From NCBI GenBank assembly GCA_011037195.1, contig JAAEAF010002365.1:62001-126000 (forward strand): a stretch of 64,000 nucleotides of DNA, read 5' to 3'. The notes under the pieces are model-generated. The model worked only from the letters and a program-made list of their open reading frames with translations, did no database searches and had not been told where the DNA came from. Made by a program: the position numbers and the translations under genes. Positions within the stretch are counted from its first letter, which is position 1; each line of letters starts with the position of its first letter. The DNA is from Triatoma infestans. Taxonomy: Eukaryota > Arthropoda > Insecta > Hemiptera > Reduviidae. Shown here piece by piece: positions 1 through 12,900 of this stretch.

Positions 1-73
1 GGCAAAATTCTTCATCAAGAAATAATAGTCTAAATTCATCAGGGATCTAGTGAACCATAGCCAGAAGGTTATG

Positions 74-290
74 TGGGTCTACTAACGGGGCATTTTAGGC
101 TGAATAGACACATGCACCAGCTACTGCTTACAGATGACTCGATGTGCGGATTCTGTAAAGCTGAGGAAAAGACTTATTCAGTTGGGAGTATGTAATCCCG
201 GAGCCGCTTTCAGCTTTGCTTCTCCTGTTTAAAAGAGCCTACCTGGAAGACGCGCTATAACCACTGCGAATCCACAATTGACTTCTTGTT
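74..290 (+). pseudogene. LINE ORF2 C-terminal relic
   Basis: Translation from about 74 gives a TGHFRLNRHMHQL stretch followed by a Cys-rich MCGFCKAEEKT segment. This is the layout seen after the RNase H domain in I/LOA-group LINE ORF2 proteins. A stop follows at about 194 and the rest is decayed. It lies in the intron downstream of the LRR exon at 671-917, on the opposite strand. Only a fragment; no start or full domain. Confidence 0.5.
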
Positions 291-376
291 AATCTAATCT
301 TACATAATATTTCCATATTAACAAAAAATCCTATCGATTATACAGGCAACAAAACCATACGAAATTGTTGTGGTAG

Positions 377-600
377 TTGGTTCCGCAAAGCTGGAAAGCA
401 TCAGAGACATTTTCCGTGGTAGCCTGCTTCATTTTGTGGTCATCGACCGGTTTCGGGCGTTCGCCCATCTTCAGGATTTGCTCTGTGCAAGTCTGTGTTA
501 TCATACTGACTGACAAACGCATCCTGAAGATAGGCGAACGCTCGAAACCGGTCGATGACCACAAAATGAAGCAGGGTCACGGAAAATGTCTCTGATGCTC
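377..600. repeat. Fold-back repeat with hammerhead-like cores (family B1)
   Basis: Two near-complementary arms of roughly 90 bases (about 385-476 and 520-600) face each other across a short spacer. Each arm carries a CTGAAGA box, a short GC hairpin, GAAA and a palindromic CCGG. The same motif set recurs in the repeats at 31465, 37261 and 37966. ORFs reported across it on both strands are by-products of the palindrome. Class unknown; a Penelope-derived or fold-back non-autonomous element is possible. Confidence 0.6.
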
Positions 601-670
601 TAATCCACACGAAATTATTGACCAACTCTGAATCATACTTCTTTTTATATAACAATAAAATGAAGTTTAC

Positions 671-917
671 CTTCTAATAGTGAATGTATGTGACAGTCGC
701 AAGGAAAGTGATTTGCCTGCACTGTCAAGGATTCCACACCATCCAAAAGTATGGCTCCCGGTGTGGGTGTCTCTAACAGATGATTACCCTGTAATTTTAA
801 CGATCTTATCTTTGCATCAGATCTTAAATGCAATTCTTCGATACTGTCAATTTTATTATTTAATAATTTTAAACTGTTTATATGTGTCATGCCTTCGAAT
901 GCACCACTCTCGATTAC
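671..917 (-). CDS. LRR gene coding exon 5 (last in window)
   Basis: This exon has 247 bases. The acceptor TTGTATAG precedes GTAATCGAG, and the donor GAAG|GTAAAC ends it. It encodes the end of one LRR (IESGAFEGM), two further LRRs, and NHFPCDCHIHSLLE, the beginning of a Cys-rich C-terminal LRR cap. It leaves one base for the next exon, which must lie outside the window to the left. The frame is open throughout, unlike every transposon ORF around it. Confidence 0.85.
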
Positions 918-3900
918 CTATACAAGGACAAACAAAGAATTTGTGATTAAAATGATGTTTTCCGCCATTTTTCAGTCAAATTAAACTTTTTGCTGTTTCT
1001 CAGTAACTGTCAGAGTGAGTTCTCTTGCTCCAATTTGTGATTTAATTAACAAATTTTCTTTTGTGTGCAATGTCCTCTGTTAAACCAACAAAGCTTGAGA
1101 TACGTTTCTACAATTGCAGCAAGCACGTCCGGTCAACCGATTTCTTCAAATTTGGAATTCTGTCAATGATTCTAATGTATATTATTATTATATAGGTGGC
1201 AAAAACCATATATTGTTCTGAAGTGGTACTTTAGAGGAAAGCTTATCGCTACTGAATTTACCCGAAACTAGTTCACATGCAATGGGTAAGTACCTAAACG
1301 TTATACCATCAAGTATGAGCTTTCTGCTATTTTTCCCTTGTAAAAGAGGAAGTATTGTAATCATGGCAAATTTTCTATATCGTGTTTTCACCGTGGTCCC
1401 CTGAGTCCAAAATTGTTGTTTTTAGAAAATGGTATGTACGTATGTGTAGCAGCATAGCTCCAAAAAAAAAAAAAAAAAATCGTAGCAAGTTCAACCTTGC
1501 CCGCAAGGGATATCTGTTGCATGCAGTTACTTGGGGGATTAGCGACCCCATGGGTTACCACAGCTCACTTCTCCATGCACTTCGTCAGAACAGTACACGA
1601 TACACCTAAACTACATACACTCTACAGACACGGACAAACACAGTACACAAACTAGGGTCTCCGTCCCTAGTTAATTGGCGTACGCCAAGGGAGAAGGAAG
1701 GAATTAGCTCACTGGTAGCGCGCTGGACTAACAACGCGGAGGTTCCTTGTTCGAATCCCAGCATGCTTTCCTTGGATTTTCTCTTCATAGGAGCCTCTTA
1801 CAACTCACTGTCCGGTGGTGAGCAGTTTTGTCTGTAGCTAAAGAACACTGCTTGGAGGCCGGCAGTGCACTCAAAAGGCTCCGGGAGGCACCACAATAGA
1901 TCTTTGAGGTCGCAGTGCAATAATCCCCTACAACAATCTACAAGTTCAAACTTGACATTCCGTTTAGGTATCACTATGAGATCCTACAGTAACGTATCTG
2001 TCAAAATTCCCCAACCGGAAGTACCACTTTACTGAAAAGTTTTTTCACATTATTTTGCAATTTTCTCAAAAATGGCTCCAACGCTTTTCTTTAAACACGA
2101 CATATCAATTACACATACGAAGAGCTACCACTTTTATTTGATATCTTTCTCCAGGAATATTCATTTAAAGGCACTTTTGGGGGTAAGGCGGGGTTACATT
2201 TTCCTCTAAAATGCTATTTCAGTTTATTACACAATTCCAAATAATATTAATTAGGATTAAATATGTTGCTGATGATCGGAAGTACAATGTTACTGCAAGA
2301 AATAAATAGATTGCCAAAATTCCGAATTTCAACAAAATTAGTAAACCGGAAGTGCGTTTTTACTGAACAGTTTTTTTTATTTTCTTCATAAAAACACCGG
2401 ACAAATTTCATGAAATTTGATAATATTAACTATAAAATTTGTCAATTTCAATTTGGAAACTGCCGTAAGATAAAATTGTGTGAGTGTTTCCCACCAAATG
2501 TTTAACTTCTCGGACTCGGTTCTTCAATCATGACAATATTTGTCAAAAAATATTTCTTTCTTTGTATATTTATTTTTATAAATAAAGTCTTTATTATTAT
2601 ATTATTAGTATACACACATTAATGCCTATCACTTTTATTTGAAACATTTGCCCGGGAAATACGTATTCAGTGTTTATTATAAATTTAAATTTGCCGCCAA
2701 TAGCGTACAATAAATTTTATATCGGAGGGCGCATTGAACGGCCTTGATAAAAAATTCTTATCTATTATGCTGTGTCCCAAGTGAGGGGTTGGGTGTAAAA
2801 GATTCTGCGTGCATTTTTCTCTCACAAGTCAGTCGCTATGTAATACTCGTACGACTAAGTTGTAATGCAGCACTCGTAGAAGTAAAATCTGTCTATACAA
2901 TTCATGCCAGTTCAGTTGTCCTTAATTGTGAAAACCCAAGTTTGCCACTTCCGTTTTTCCTAGGTAGTGTCAATAAACTGGTCCTTTTGTTGACTGAGTT
3001 CTAACGGTTCTCCCGGCCTGCTCTGGCTCATTGTTAAGTCACATGGTTGTTACTTCCGGTTGAGTTTCCTGCCGTGCAGCTTCTGGGAGCCCTTTCAATT
3101 TTAATCTACGATTATCAGCCAAGTAGCAGTGTATTGGTGAAGTCTCAAAAATGGGAGGCACACAAGAATTATTTCCTTATTCCAATTTTTCCTCTCCCCT
3201 TTTCCCCGATATGGGCTATGGACACATGGGTCTTCCAACATTGGCAACCAGCGATTCTGCGTTTCAACGTAAGCGCCATTCCTTTGGCTTATTGAGAATG
3301 ATAATAAATTTATTAAATCGTTCCCTTTCGCCATGTCCAGTTGCTTATTGTGCAGTGGCCACAAAATGGACAATTACTATTTGCTCCCGATTTTTAAATT
3401 TAATTTAGATATTCATTTTTTTTTTTATATAATTTATAAATTTTTAATTTCCAGTTTGCTCAACAATTATATTGTAATAGTAGGGAATAGAAATTATAAG
3501 AAGTCAGACGGCAGCGGCTAAAGTAGTGGGGGAACTCGACGCACGCACGCACAGCCCGTTGGAGTGGGGAGTGCTGTAAGAGAGGAGAGACAGACAGAGA
3601 GGCTGAGGCCGGCGACTAGTGCACAAGTTGATGTGAGCAATTGTCAAACCAACAAAACGGAGGCAGCAGTTTGGGCTCTAGATTCTGCTTGTACGTGGAC
3701 CTGGCGTCACCGGTGAGTTTTGTGTCGGTGGTGGACTAAATGAGCGACGGGTGCGTGACAGCATCCAGTGTGAAGAGACTATTACAAACACTTCCGGTTT
3801 TTATGTGTCAGCGAGAAAGTCATTTCTTTTGTCGATGGAATCAATTATTTAGATATTTTAGTAGATTATTATTTTGATTTAAATTCTTTATTATTTGCCG

Positions 3901-6900
3901 AGGAGGGCTATTTTCTGTATTCACGTTTCTTAATATTAATTTTGTAATTAATTATACTTAGTGTAAGTAGGATAAATTAGTCGCGTGTATTACAGAGTGA
4001 ATGTGAGTGTGAATGTGTATAACTCGGGGTTGGGTATTAGTGTATTGAAGTACTATTTAATGTTAATGTAATTGTTAATAACGTTATGTTAAGCTGCACT
4101 AGGCGTTTACTTCTGTTTTATAAAAATACAGACTTTGGCCAAATATCTGCTTAAATTTTATTGACTTCTCTCCCCAAAGGTTTACAACTGGTTGTCAGGA
4201 GTGGGGTACCTGTTGGACGCTTACTCATACTGGGCTACACTCCGGAGCGGTATCTCGAGAACGGTTGTTTTTGAGATTTTGAGGATTTCTCTGGACATAT
4301 ATTGAGTATAATAATTTCATAGAACAAGGAAAATAATTTTCCAATTATTTTCCGATTTTTCTTTATATTAAAATTTTTCCTGCCGGACGGACCATAGAGT
4401 GTGATATATCGGTGGAAATCTCTCGACGAGCCTAGTATTTCTAGACACAGAGGAACTATATTTAGAAGGATTGTAAATAATTCGGTTATAAAACCAATTA
4501 GGAAAGTTTATTAACCAATCAAATAAAGTTACAAGGCTCGGTACATAACATTGTTTGAATATATATATAAATCCCATGCCTTGGAGCTATAAAAGTGGTA
4601 ATTTCGGCGCTTTCCGTTTGCATATTGAGTAAATTTTAACGTAATCTTCATCGAATTTGGAGTTATTAACTAACAACCGTCTATTCAAAATAAGAGAAGG
4701 GGAAACACACGGGTGTTAGAGCTGCAGAGATGCCAAAAGAGGAAATAGCGTCTCTAAAAATGGAGCTGGAAGCTGCCAGGCGGGAATTAGAACGAGCAAG
4801 ATTGTCGTTGAGGACTACTGCCGATGAGGAAACGAGAAAAACAGTCAAAAGGGATCTCAGTTTGCAAAATATGATTAGGCCATGGTGAGGGAGCGAGAAT
4901 GAGATTCCACTGGAGGAATTTCTGAGCGATCTTGAGGCAGTGGCTCACAGTGGTGGTTGGACAGAGTCTGATCTAAAACTGGTTTGTCGTCTAAAGGTAA
5001 CAGGGCGGGCGGCGGCCTGCATTTCGGCCCACCCGGAACTTCGTGATGCAGCCTCAACTTTTGATGAGTATAAAAGGGTCCTAAAGGAACGTTTTGGCGA
5101 ACTAGCAACTCCAGCGCAACGTCTCCTAGAGTTGAATCTGGTAATGCAGCGCCAAGGTGAAAGCGCGCTGGAGTTTGCGGACTGAGTTCGGAGGTTGGGC
5201 GAACGTACTGTTGCTCGGGGTCAGGAGGACGGGTCCCTTAAGTGGGAAAAACAGCAGGTAGATAGTTTAATTCTCGCGGCTTTTATTAAAGGCTTGAGGG
5301 AGGAAGCAGCAGCCCAGTTGCACTATAACCCACCCACGAACTTGCAGGAAGCAGTGAACAGAGCTGCGCGGGTTGAATTATACCAAGGGTCTTCATCGCG
5401 AGTAATCAATAGCGTCGAAGAACAGAGAACCTCTCAGGTAGCCGCTGCGATGGCTACCCAGGGGAGGGGAAGTCGCCAAATTTGCTGTTTCCGTTGCAGC
5501 CAGGGGGGACATGTCGCCCGCGATTGTGCGCAGCTAAGAAGAGGGGTTAGCAGAAATGCGAGAGAGGGCAGCCAGGAGAAGAAGAAGCAGTGGAAAGATA
5601 CAAATCCAGGAGGCGCGCCCAATCGATCTTTTTGCTTCGTCTGTGGAAGTCCATGGCATTTCGCATGCAACTGCCCCGACCGAGCTAAGGAGGCCCGGGC
5701 GGCTTCCAACTTTGTGGATAGCTCATCTGTCAAAGAGGCGTCCCAAAAGCAGCCGGCTCGGCGTAAGCCCCATCGTCGAGCCAGCAGGATCGAATGGGGC
5801 CTCTTATGTAATCCCTAATGTTTCAGAGTCTGGGGTACCCCGGGGCCTGATGGTCACCTTGGACGTGGAGGGACTCAGAAAAGAACTATTGGTAGATAGC
5901 GGCTCAGAAATATCCATATTAAAGAAAGCCCTGCCGGGAATCCCGTTGAGACCACCTTGCCTTAAGGCTACCAGCGTGACTGGGGCCGTGGTGCCTGTTC
6001 AAGGGGAACAGGAAGTAGCGTGTCGGTTGGAAGGGGTAGTCACAAGGCATAGGTTCGTCATTGCTCCCATCGCTTCTAGGGGGGATGGCCTCCTGGGGTG
6101 GGATTTGATGGCTAAAGCTGGGGTAGTGCTGAATGCAGCAAAAGGACAGGTCCTTGTACAGGGTAACGGCCGCGAGGGGATAAATTTGGTAAATTATCCG
6201 GGTGAATGCGATGTGAACTCTGGGTGTGTAAAAGCCGCTCAGGGAGGGCCCTCGGTTAATCTAGTTGTAAAGGCCGTCAGACAGGTGACAGTCGAACCCT
6301 ATGTGGAGCAGATCGTCGAAGGCAAAGTCCCTCATTGGAGAGAGGGAGATCTACTTGTTAAACCAGAGGACCTTCCTCAAAGGGGGCTTCGCGTAGCCAG
6401 AAGTCTGGATCGGCCCACGGGGCGGAAAATATGGGTAAGGGTTGTTAATTTAACGGGGGTAGAATCCGCATAGACAAGGGACAAAGATTAGGTAAAGTTA
6501 GGGCGTGGGAACCTTTGGGCGCTCCAGAGGCATTGAATGGTAAGCAGGTTAGGCTAACAAATATCGAGGAGTCTGGCAATGCGGGAAAATTAAGGATCAG
6601 AGAGGCCTGCAGTCAGCGGCTCGCACATTTACCGCTGGGGAATCAAGAGAAAGTAATGGAAGTGTTAGAGCAATACAGTCAACTTTTTGAGGAACCCGAT
6701 AGCGAGGGTTGCCGGTTACCGGTTTTTCACCGTATTGCAACGCAAGGGGGACCCATCGCCAAATCACCCTATGGAGTTCCGTTCCACCAGCGAGAAATCG
6801 TGGCAGACCATATAACTCAAATGCTGAGCAAAGGTGTGATTGCCCTTTCCAGTAGCCCTTGGTCGGCGCCAGTTGTTCTTGTCCCCAAGAAAACCCCAGA

Positions 6901-9900
6901 TGGGAGTTTGCAGTACCGGTTTTGTACGGATTTCAGGGGCCTTAATAAGATCACAAAGCCTGATGCCTACCCATTACCCCTCATTGTGCAAACGTTGGAA
7001 TCCCTGGGAAACAGCAAATACTTCACAACTCTAGATCTCGCGTGTGGTTACCACCAAATTCCCATACGCCCAGAAGACCGCGACCGCTTTTTCTACCATT
7101 GGGGGCCATTTTGAATATAATAAATTAGCCTTTGGGCTCATGAATGCTTCCGCGACCTTTCAAAGGTTAATGGACCAGCTGCTCGCCCGCATGATTGGAG
7201 AGGAGTGTTTTATCTATTTAGACGATATAATCATCTTTTCGGCTACATTAGAAGAACATTGCATCAGGCTAAGAAAGGTCCTAGAACGGATGCGGTTAGT
7301 TAATTTAAAACTTCGGCTAGAGAAGTGCCATTTCGCGAAGAAGGAAGTAAAGTATCTCGGGCATTTAGTAACCGCCGATGGATTGCCGGGTTCTCAGGTC
7401 TAGCAAAACCTTTAACGTCGCTGTTAAGGAAGGGGGTAACCTTTAGGTGGGGAAGGGACCAGCAGAAGGCGTTTGAAGACCTGCGAGACACGTTGTGTTC
7501 GGATACAGTATTGGCCTATCCAGATTTTTCAAAGCCGTTCGTTCTGGCGACAGATGCGTCCAGTGTAGCGCTTGGAGCGGTCCTGGCTCAAAAATGTAAT
7601 GGTGAAGAAAGGCCGATCGCATATGCGAGTCAGCAACTGAGTAAGGCAGAGCAAAACTACTCTGCGACGGAAAGGGAATTGCTAGCCGTGGTCTGGGCTA
7701 CTAATCAGTTCCGGTGCTACTTGCTCGGGAGGCGTTTTATGCTGGTAACGGATCACGCTGCTTTGCAATGGATGCTCCGAATCAAAGATCCGTCGGCCCG
7801 TCTGACTAAGTGGTCGCTCCGGCTGATGGAGTATGACTATGAAGTAATCCATCGTCCAATGCAGATACACTCAGTCGTGCGGTGGGGGCCGTGAGAGCAC
7901 AGGGTAAGCTGCCAGATGAAAAAGAATTTGCGGAGGAGCAAGCACGTGATCAGTGGTGTGCCGAAGTGGCACGAATTAGCCCAGAGAAGGTGAACCGGGG
8001 TTCAAACGGAATTATGTATTGGATCGCCGAGGGTGGGGAACCGGGAGGCGAAAAAATAATGGTACCTGCATCATTACGGGCCCAGGTCTTGTATATGTAT
8101 CACGATACCCCTTGGTCGGGACACCCAGGCGGGGAGCGAACAACAGCACGTATAAAGAAATGGTTTCATTGGCCTAACCTTAGTAAAGATGTGAAAGGGT
8201 ATGTAAAAAATTGTCATTTGTGCAACGAACGGAAATCACCGACTGGATTGGGGATACCATTAGGGCAGTCGTATGAGACCACGCATGCGTTTGAGCAGGT
8301 GTCCTTAGATGTGGTAGGACCGTTTCCCACTAGTAAAAATGGGTACAAGTATGTACTAACATTTATCGATAATTTTGCGCGGTATGCTGAAGCTATGCCA
8401 TTAAGAACACTGACAGCGGAGGAGACCGCGCAAGCGTTTGTGCGTGAGATCGTACTGAGACATGGCGCTCCCAAGCGATTGCTTACCGACCGAGGTACTA
8501 ATTTTACCTCGGAATTTTTTAAAGCCGTGTGTAAACTCCTCGGTATTAAAAAGGTTCAAACTACTGCGTATCACCCCGAATGTAATGGCATGATAGAGCG
8601 ACTCCACAGAACGGTGGTGGATAATGTATCTTTTTTTGTTCGAAGGGATGGTCGAGACTGGGACGTTTGGATTCCCTTCGCCTTAATGGCTTACCGATCC
8701 ACCACGCATACCTCCACGGGATACAGCCCACACTTCCTTCTGTTTGGAAGGGAATGGGAGCTTCCATTCGGCTACAATCTGTCTGCAACTGATCTCCCAG
8801 CTGGGGCGGAGGAATATATCCGTACTTTACAGGGCAAGTTATCCGAGGCGTATCAGGGTGCGCGGAGTGCTACCCTACGAGCACAAGATAAGTGGACAGC
8901 CGCCTATAATCGGGGAAAGAAAGAACGGGAATTCGCGATAGGTCAGCTGGTATATATGCTCGAGCCAGCGGTCCCCCCAGGGCATGCACGGAAGTTTCAC
9001 AGACCGTGGACGGGACCACACACAGTGGTTGCACGGACCTCCCCATGGAACTACCAAATTTCCTTAAATAAAGGAGGATTGGTGGTGGTACATGCAAATC
9101 GCCTTAAGGCAGCTGGGGATAGGGAGAACTGGGAGGAAACGAACAGCGCTGCAAAGGCGCAGGAGTGTAATTGGCCCAGGGGAGGCAGTTCGACCGTAAG
9201 CAGCGAGAAAGAGGGAGGAGAACAAACGGACGGAGGAAAAGTGGGGCCTGATAGGAGTCCAGAAAGTCCAATAGTAGTTTCTCAGGGGCCTAATCGCCAG
9301 GAAACAGTCGTTTCCGAGGAGAGGTTTGATTCAGTGGAGGAAGAGGAGGGAGTTGGGGATAGTACATGGAGACCGCACCCTGACCAAATGGCCGACTGTG
9401 CACTGTTGCCCCGATCGCCTTACGAGCTCCGAAATGCTGAGGGAAGCCACCAGGTAGCTACCCCGAGGTCTGGCGTTAACACACGAGTTCCCGTCGTAAA
9501 CGTAGACCTTCGTGTGGGAGTCCTCAGTCTGAGTAAGGTGTCGATAGGTTGCAATGTAGCCGCAAAGGCAGGCAAGATTCTTCCGAAGTCTATAGTTCTG
9601 GTAGTAAACGCCACAGGGTTCAAAGAGCCAGCGAGTGAGGAAGGACTACAAATCTAATTAATAGCAGAAACGGAAAAGCGCACGTAGACTAGCAGTCTAG
9701 ATACCTGTCCACCAACAGTATGCCGAGTATAAGAAGAACTCCGGAGGATAGCCACGATCAGTAATCAAGCATGGGGAAAGAGAGGTCGTCTACAAGTAGC
9801 TCAGGAGTCCCTGCTGGGGTACACGCTCCTCCTGGATAGGAGCATCTCCAATATGCACGGAGGAACCATAAGCAGGTCCCACGAAGATTGAGGAAGTGAA

Positions 9901-12900
9901 ACCCCGTTGTTTCACTTTTCCTTAAGGGAGGAGTGGTGTAATAGTAGGGAATAGAAATTATAAGAAGTCAGGCGGCAGCGGCTAAAGTAGTGGGGGAACT
10001 CGACGCACGCACGCACAGCCCGTTGGAGTGGGGAGTGCTGTAAGAGAGGAGAGACAGACAGAGAGGCTGAGGCCGGCGACTAGTGCACAAGTTGATGTGA
10101 GCAATTGTCAAACCAACAAAACGGAGGCAGCAGTTTGGGCTCTAGATTCTGCTTGTACGTGGACCTGGCGTCACCGGTGAGTTTTGTGTCGGTGGTGGAC
10201 TAAATGAGCGACGGGTGCGTGACAGCATCCAGTGTGAAGAGACTATTACAAACACTTCCGGTTTTTATGTGTCAGCGAGAAAGTCATTTCTTTTGTCGAT
10301 GGAATCAATTATTTAGATATTTTAGTAGATTATTATTTTGATTTAAATTCTTTATTATTTGCCGAGGAGGGCTATTTTCTGTATTCACGTTTCTTAATAT
10401 TAATTTTGTAATTAATTATACTTAGTGTAAGTAGGATAAATTAGTCGCGTGTATTGCAGACTGAATGTGAGTGTGAATGTGTATAACTCGGGGTTGGGTA
10501 TTAGTGTATTGAAGTATTATTTAATGTTAATGTAATTGTTAATAACGTTATGTTAAGCTGCACTAGGCGTTTACTTCTGTTTTATAAAAATACAGACTTT
10601 GGCCAAATATCTGCTTAAATTTTATTGACTTCTCTCCCCAAAGGTTTACAATATTATCATATACTGTCCACTCAATATACATTTTTTAATATATATTTGT
10701 TTTTGCTATATTTATTGTACAATATGATTTTTTTGGGAGTTCTGGGGGGGGGGGGTAGCGTTAGGCTTACTCTAAATTACCACACCTGTAACAACGTATG
10801 TTTCTGCCACGTATATAATATTAATACACATTAGAAGCGTTGCTAGAAACTCAAATTTTATTTGGGGTAGTACAGTGTTACTGGCACGTTCTTCTGGATT
10901 ACAGTGTAATCACTTCAAAATAAAAACAAATTTCATATTATAATATATAACTGTATAAACAGGAGTAAGAGAAAGTCGTGTGAGTGTTTCAAACTAGACT
11001 TTGCTTTTTAGTTCACACACACACACACATACGCACACTGTGAGAGAAAGTTAACAAAGCTTAATTTGACTGAAAAAAAAATGCTAAACATTCAGTTTAA
11101 AAAAAAATGTTTACCACAACCTACCCCAAGATCTGATTCTTGGATTGCCAGCACATGTACATGAGCCAATCCTCTAAATGTGTGTGTTTTCAGCGAACTT
11201 AAATCCATAAATGATAATTTCATCAGACCAACTGAATCTAATCCAGAAAAAGCATCTGGCTCTATAGTTCTAATGCCAGATGGTAATATTAAATGTTCAA
11301 CATTAGTTAAACCGCTGAATGCTGAAGTTTCTATTTTATGTAATGGATTACTGTTCAGCAGAAGTAGTCTGAAGTAAACAAAGAGAAAGTTTAAGAATTC
11401 AGTATTCTGTTCAGCACTATTTAGACCAAAAATAAAGTACTTTTCCAGGGTCGTCTGGAAGGTAGTAAAACTTTTCGCAATACTAGAGCAACAGGTAGCT
11501 ACGCCTCCTGGACTCCTCCCACTTATTTGCCACTTTGAGCATACGACCTAAAGCTGTGCAGGTTTCGCCTGCCTCTGACCTGGCAATTTTCACCCACAAT
11601 TCTTGTGTTCTGGTGTGCACTCATGCTTTGTTGTCTGCTCACTCAACAGGATCTTACAATCCCACAATGCCGGGCAAGGCTATCTACCGCTTCGTTGTCT
11701 TTATAACCCTGTATGTCTCGTTACCCAGACTAAAAAAACTAAGTTTTGCCTACTAATTTCCTTGAGGATGCCCAAGCAGTCTCATACCTGTCTTGACTTG
11801 ATTTGTTAAGAAGTAATGCCTCGTAAGCAATTAGAAGATATCGACTCTGGAATTATGTATCCCCGTCTTATTACCTTAGCAGCACAGACAAATACGGCGA
11901 CTAGCTTAGCCTGAAAGACTGTGGCTATCTAACCAAGTCTTACTAGATATCACATCTCGGATGCCTAATTTCCTCATCGATCAATTCAAGCCTCTATCGT
12001 GGAATCCCCTAGCTTTGTTACCCATCTGCCAAAATTATTATATTCCCAGACATCTTGAAGCAAAGAAAAAAGAAAGTAAAGTTCGGAATATGTTAAGAGG
12101 TGACGGCTACATTTCCAAACGACCCTAGGCCTAGGCCACATAAGCTCCAACTTACCTAACATTTGATGTACCTGCAAAAGCATATCCTTCTACTTTGTGT
12201 ATCTTATTGTGTCCGAGCAATATGGCGGTGATGTTCTGGAGGCCGGCGAAGGCAAACTGTGCCACAGTAGCCAGGGGGGTGTGCTGGATGGACAGCTCTC
12301 TAAGACGAGGTAAACCTCTAAATGCAAAAGGCTTAATCACACTAATATTATTTCCATCTAGAGAAAGCTTACGCAAAGCTCGTAATCCGTTGAAAGCATC
12401 ACTTCTGTAAAGATAAAAAGGTGCAAAAAGGTGTTAGCTATATCTTCTTAATTACTTTCTCTTACAGTTGTAAGAGAAAGTAATTTTTTTTTGTAGGGAG
12501 AATTGTCTGCGTGAGTTACATCGCAGGAAGCGCAAACTTGGATACTCCGTTCCGACACGAATGTTTCCGTTAATATCCGTCAGCCGGAACGGCAACTTAA
12601 ATAAATAATTTTTTTCATTTATTCGCGATTTTTTCAAAAATCTCTCCAAAATATTTCTTTTAAATGTCACATACCAAGTGCACAAGAACAGGCCTCAAAT
12701 TGATTTTCGGAAGGTTTTAGGTGTGCGCTGAACTCAGGCTCCCGTCTAAGGTGTGTTTTGGGGTTATTTTGCTCCCCTGCTGGTGTCTGGTTGAGACATC
12801 TACTTACAGCATCATTTTCACGTCTATTTCTCTAAGAAATCCTGAAATCTGGAACGATTTACGGAAGATATACAGACGCCCGGTAGATACCTAGGCTTCT

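Larger units (their letters stand above)
3473..10650 (+). mobile_element. Gypsy LTR retrotransposon 1, young but defective
   Basis: The element is 7,178 bp with two 714-bp LTRs starting TG and ending CA, and a 4-bp ATAT duplication on both sides (3469-3472, 10651-10654). The LTRs differ at only four positions by my reading. Order is LTR, primer site, gag, protease, RT, RNase H, integrase, purine tract, LTR, as in Metaviridae/Gypsy. The genes contain stops, frameshifts and one deletion, so this copy is not autonomous. It lies antisense in intron 4 of the LRR gene. Confidence 0.95.

Noticed and set aside
1705..1775. tRNA-like A and B boxes (also at 30700-30750, 40885-40945, 43190-43240) as tRNA genes
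   Set aside because: They lack a proper tRNA 3' acceptor, continue into a shared SINE body and are flanked by target duplications.
3047..3408. Overlapping ORFs on both strands of 80-90 residues
   Set aside because: No motif, no codon signal and mutual overlap; likely chance.
5434..5733. Antisense ORFs within Gypsy and LINE genes (also 7300-7491, 8214-8474, 17724-18062, 18870-19313, 59592-60347)
   Set aside because: They are shadows of the real coding strand with no domain of their own.
5556..5818. Programmed -1 frameshift between Gypsy 1 gag and pol
   Set aside because: The pol phase relative to gag corresponds to +1 (or -2), and no slippery heptamer was evident; the overlap may reflect a lesion.
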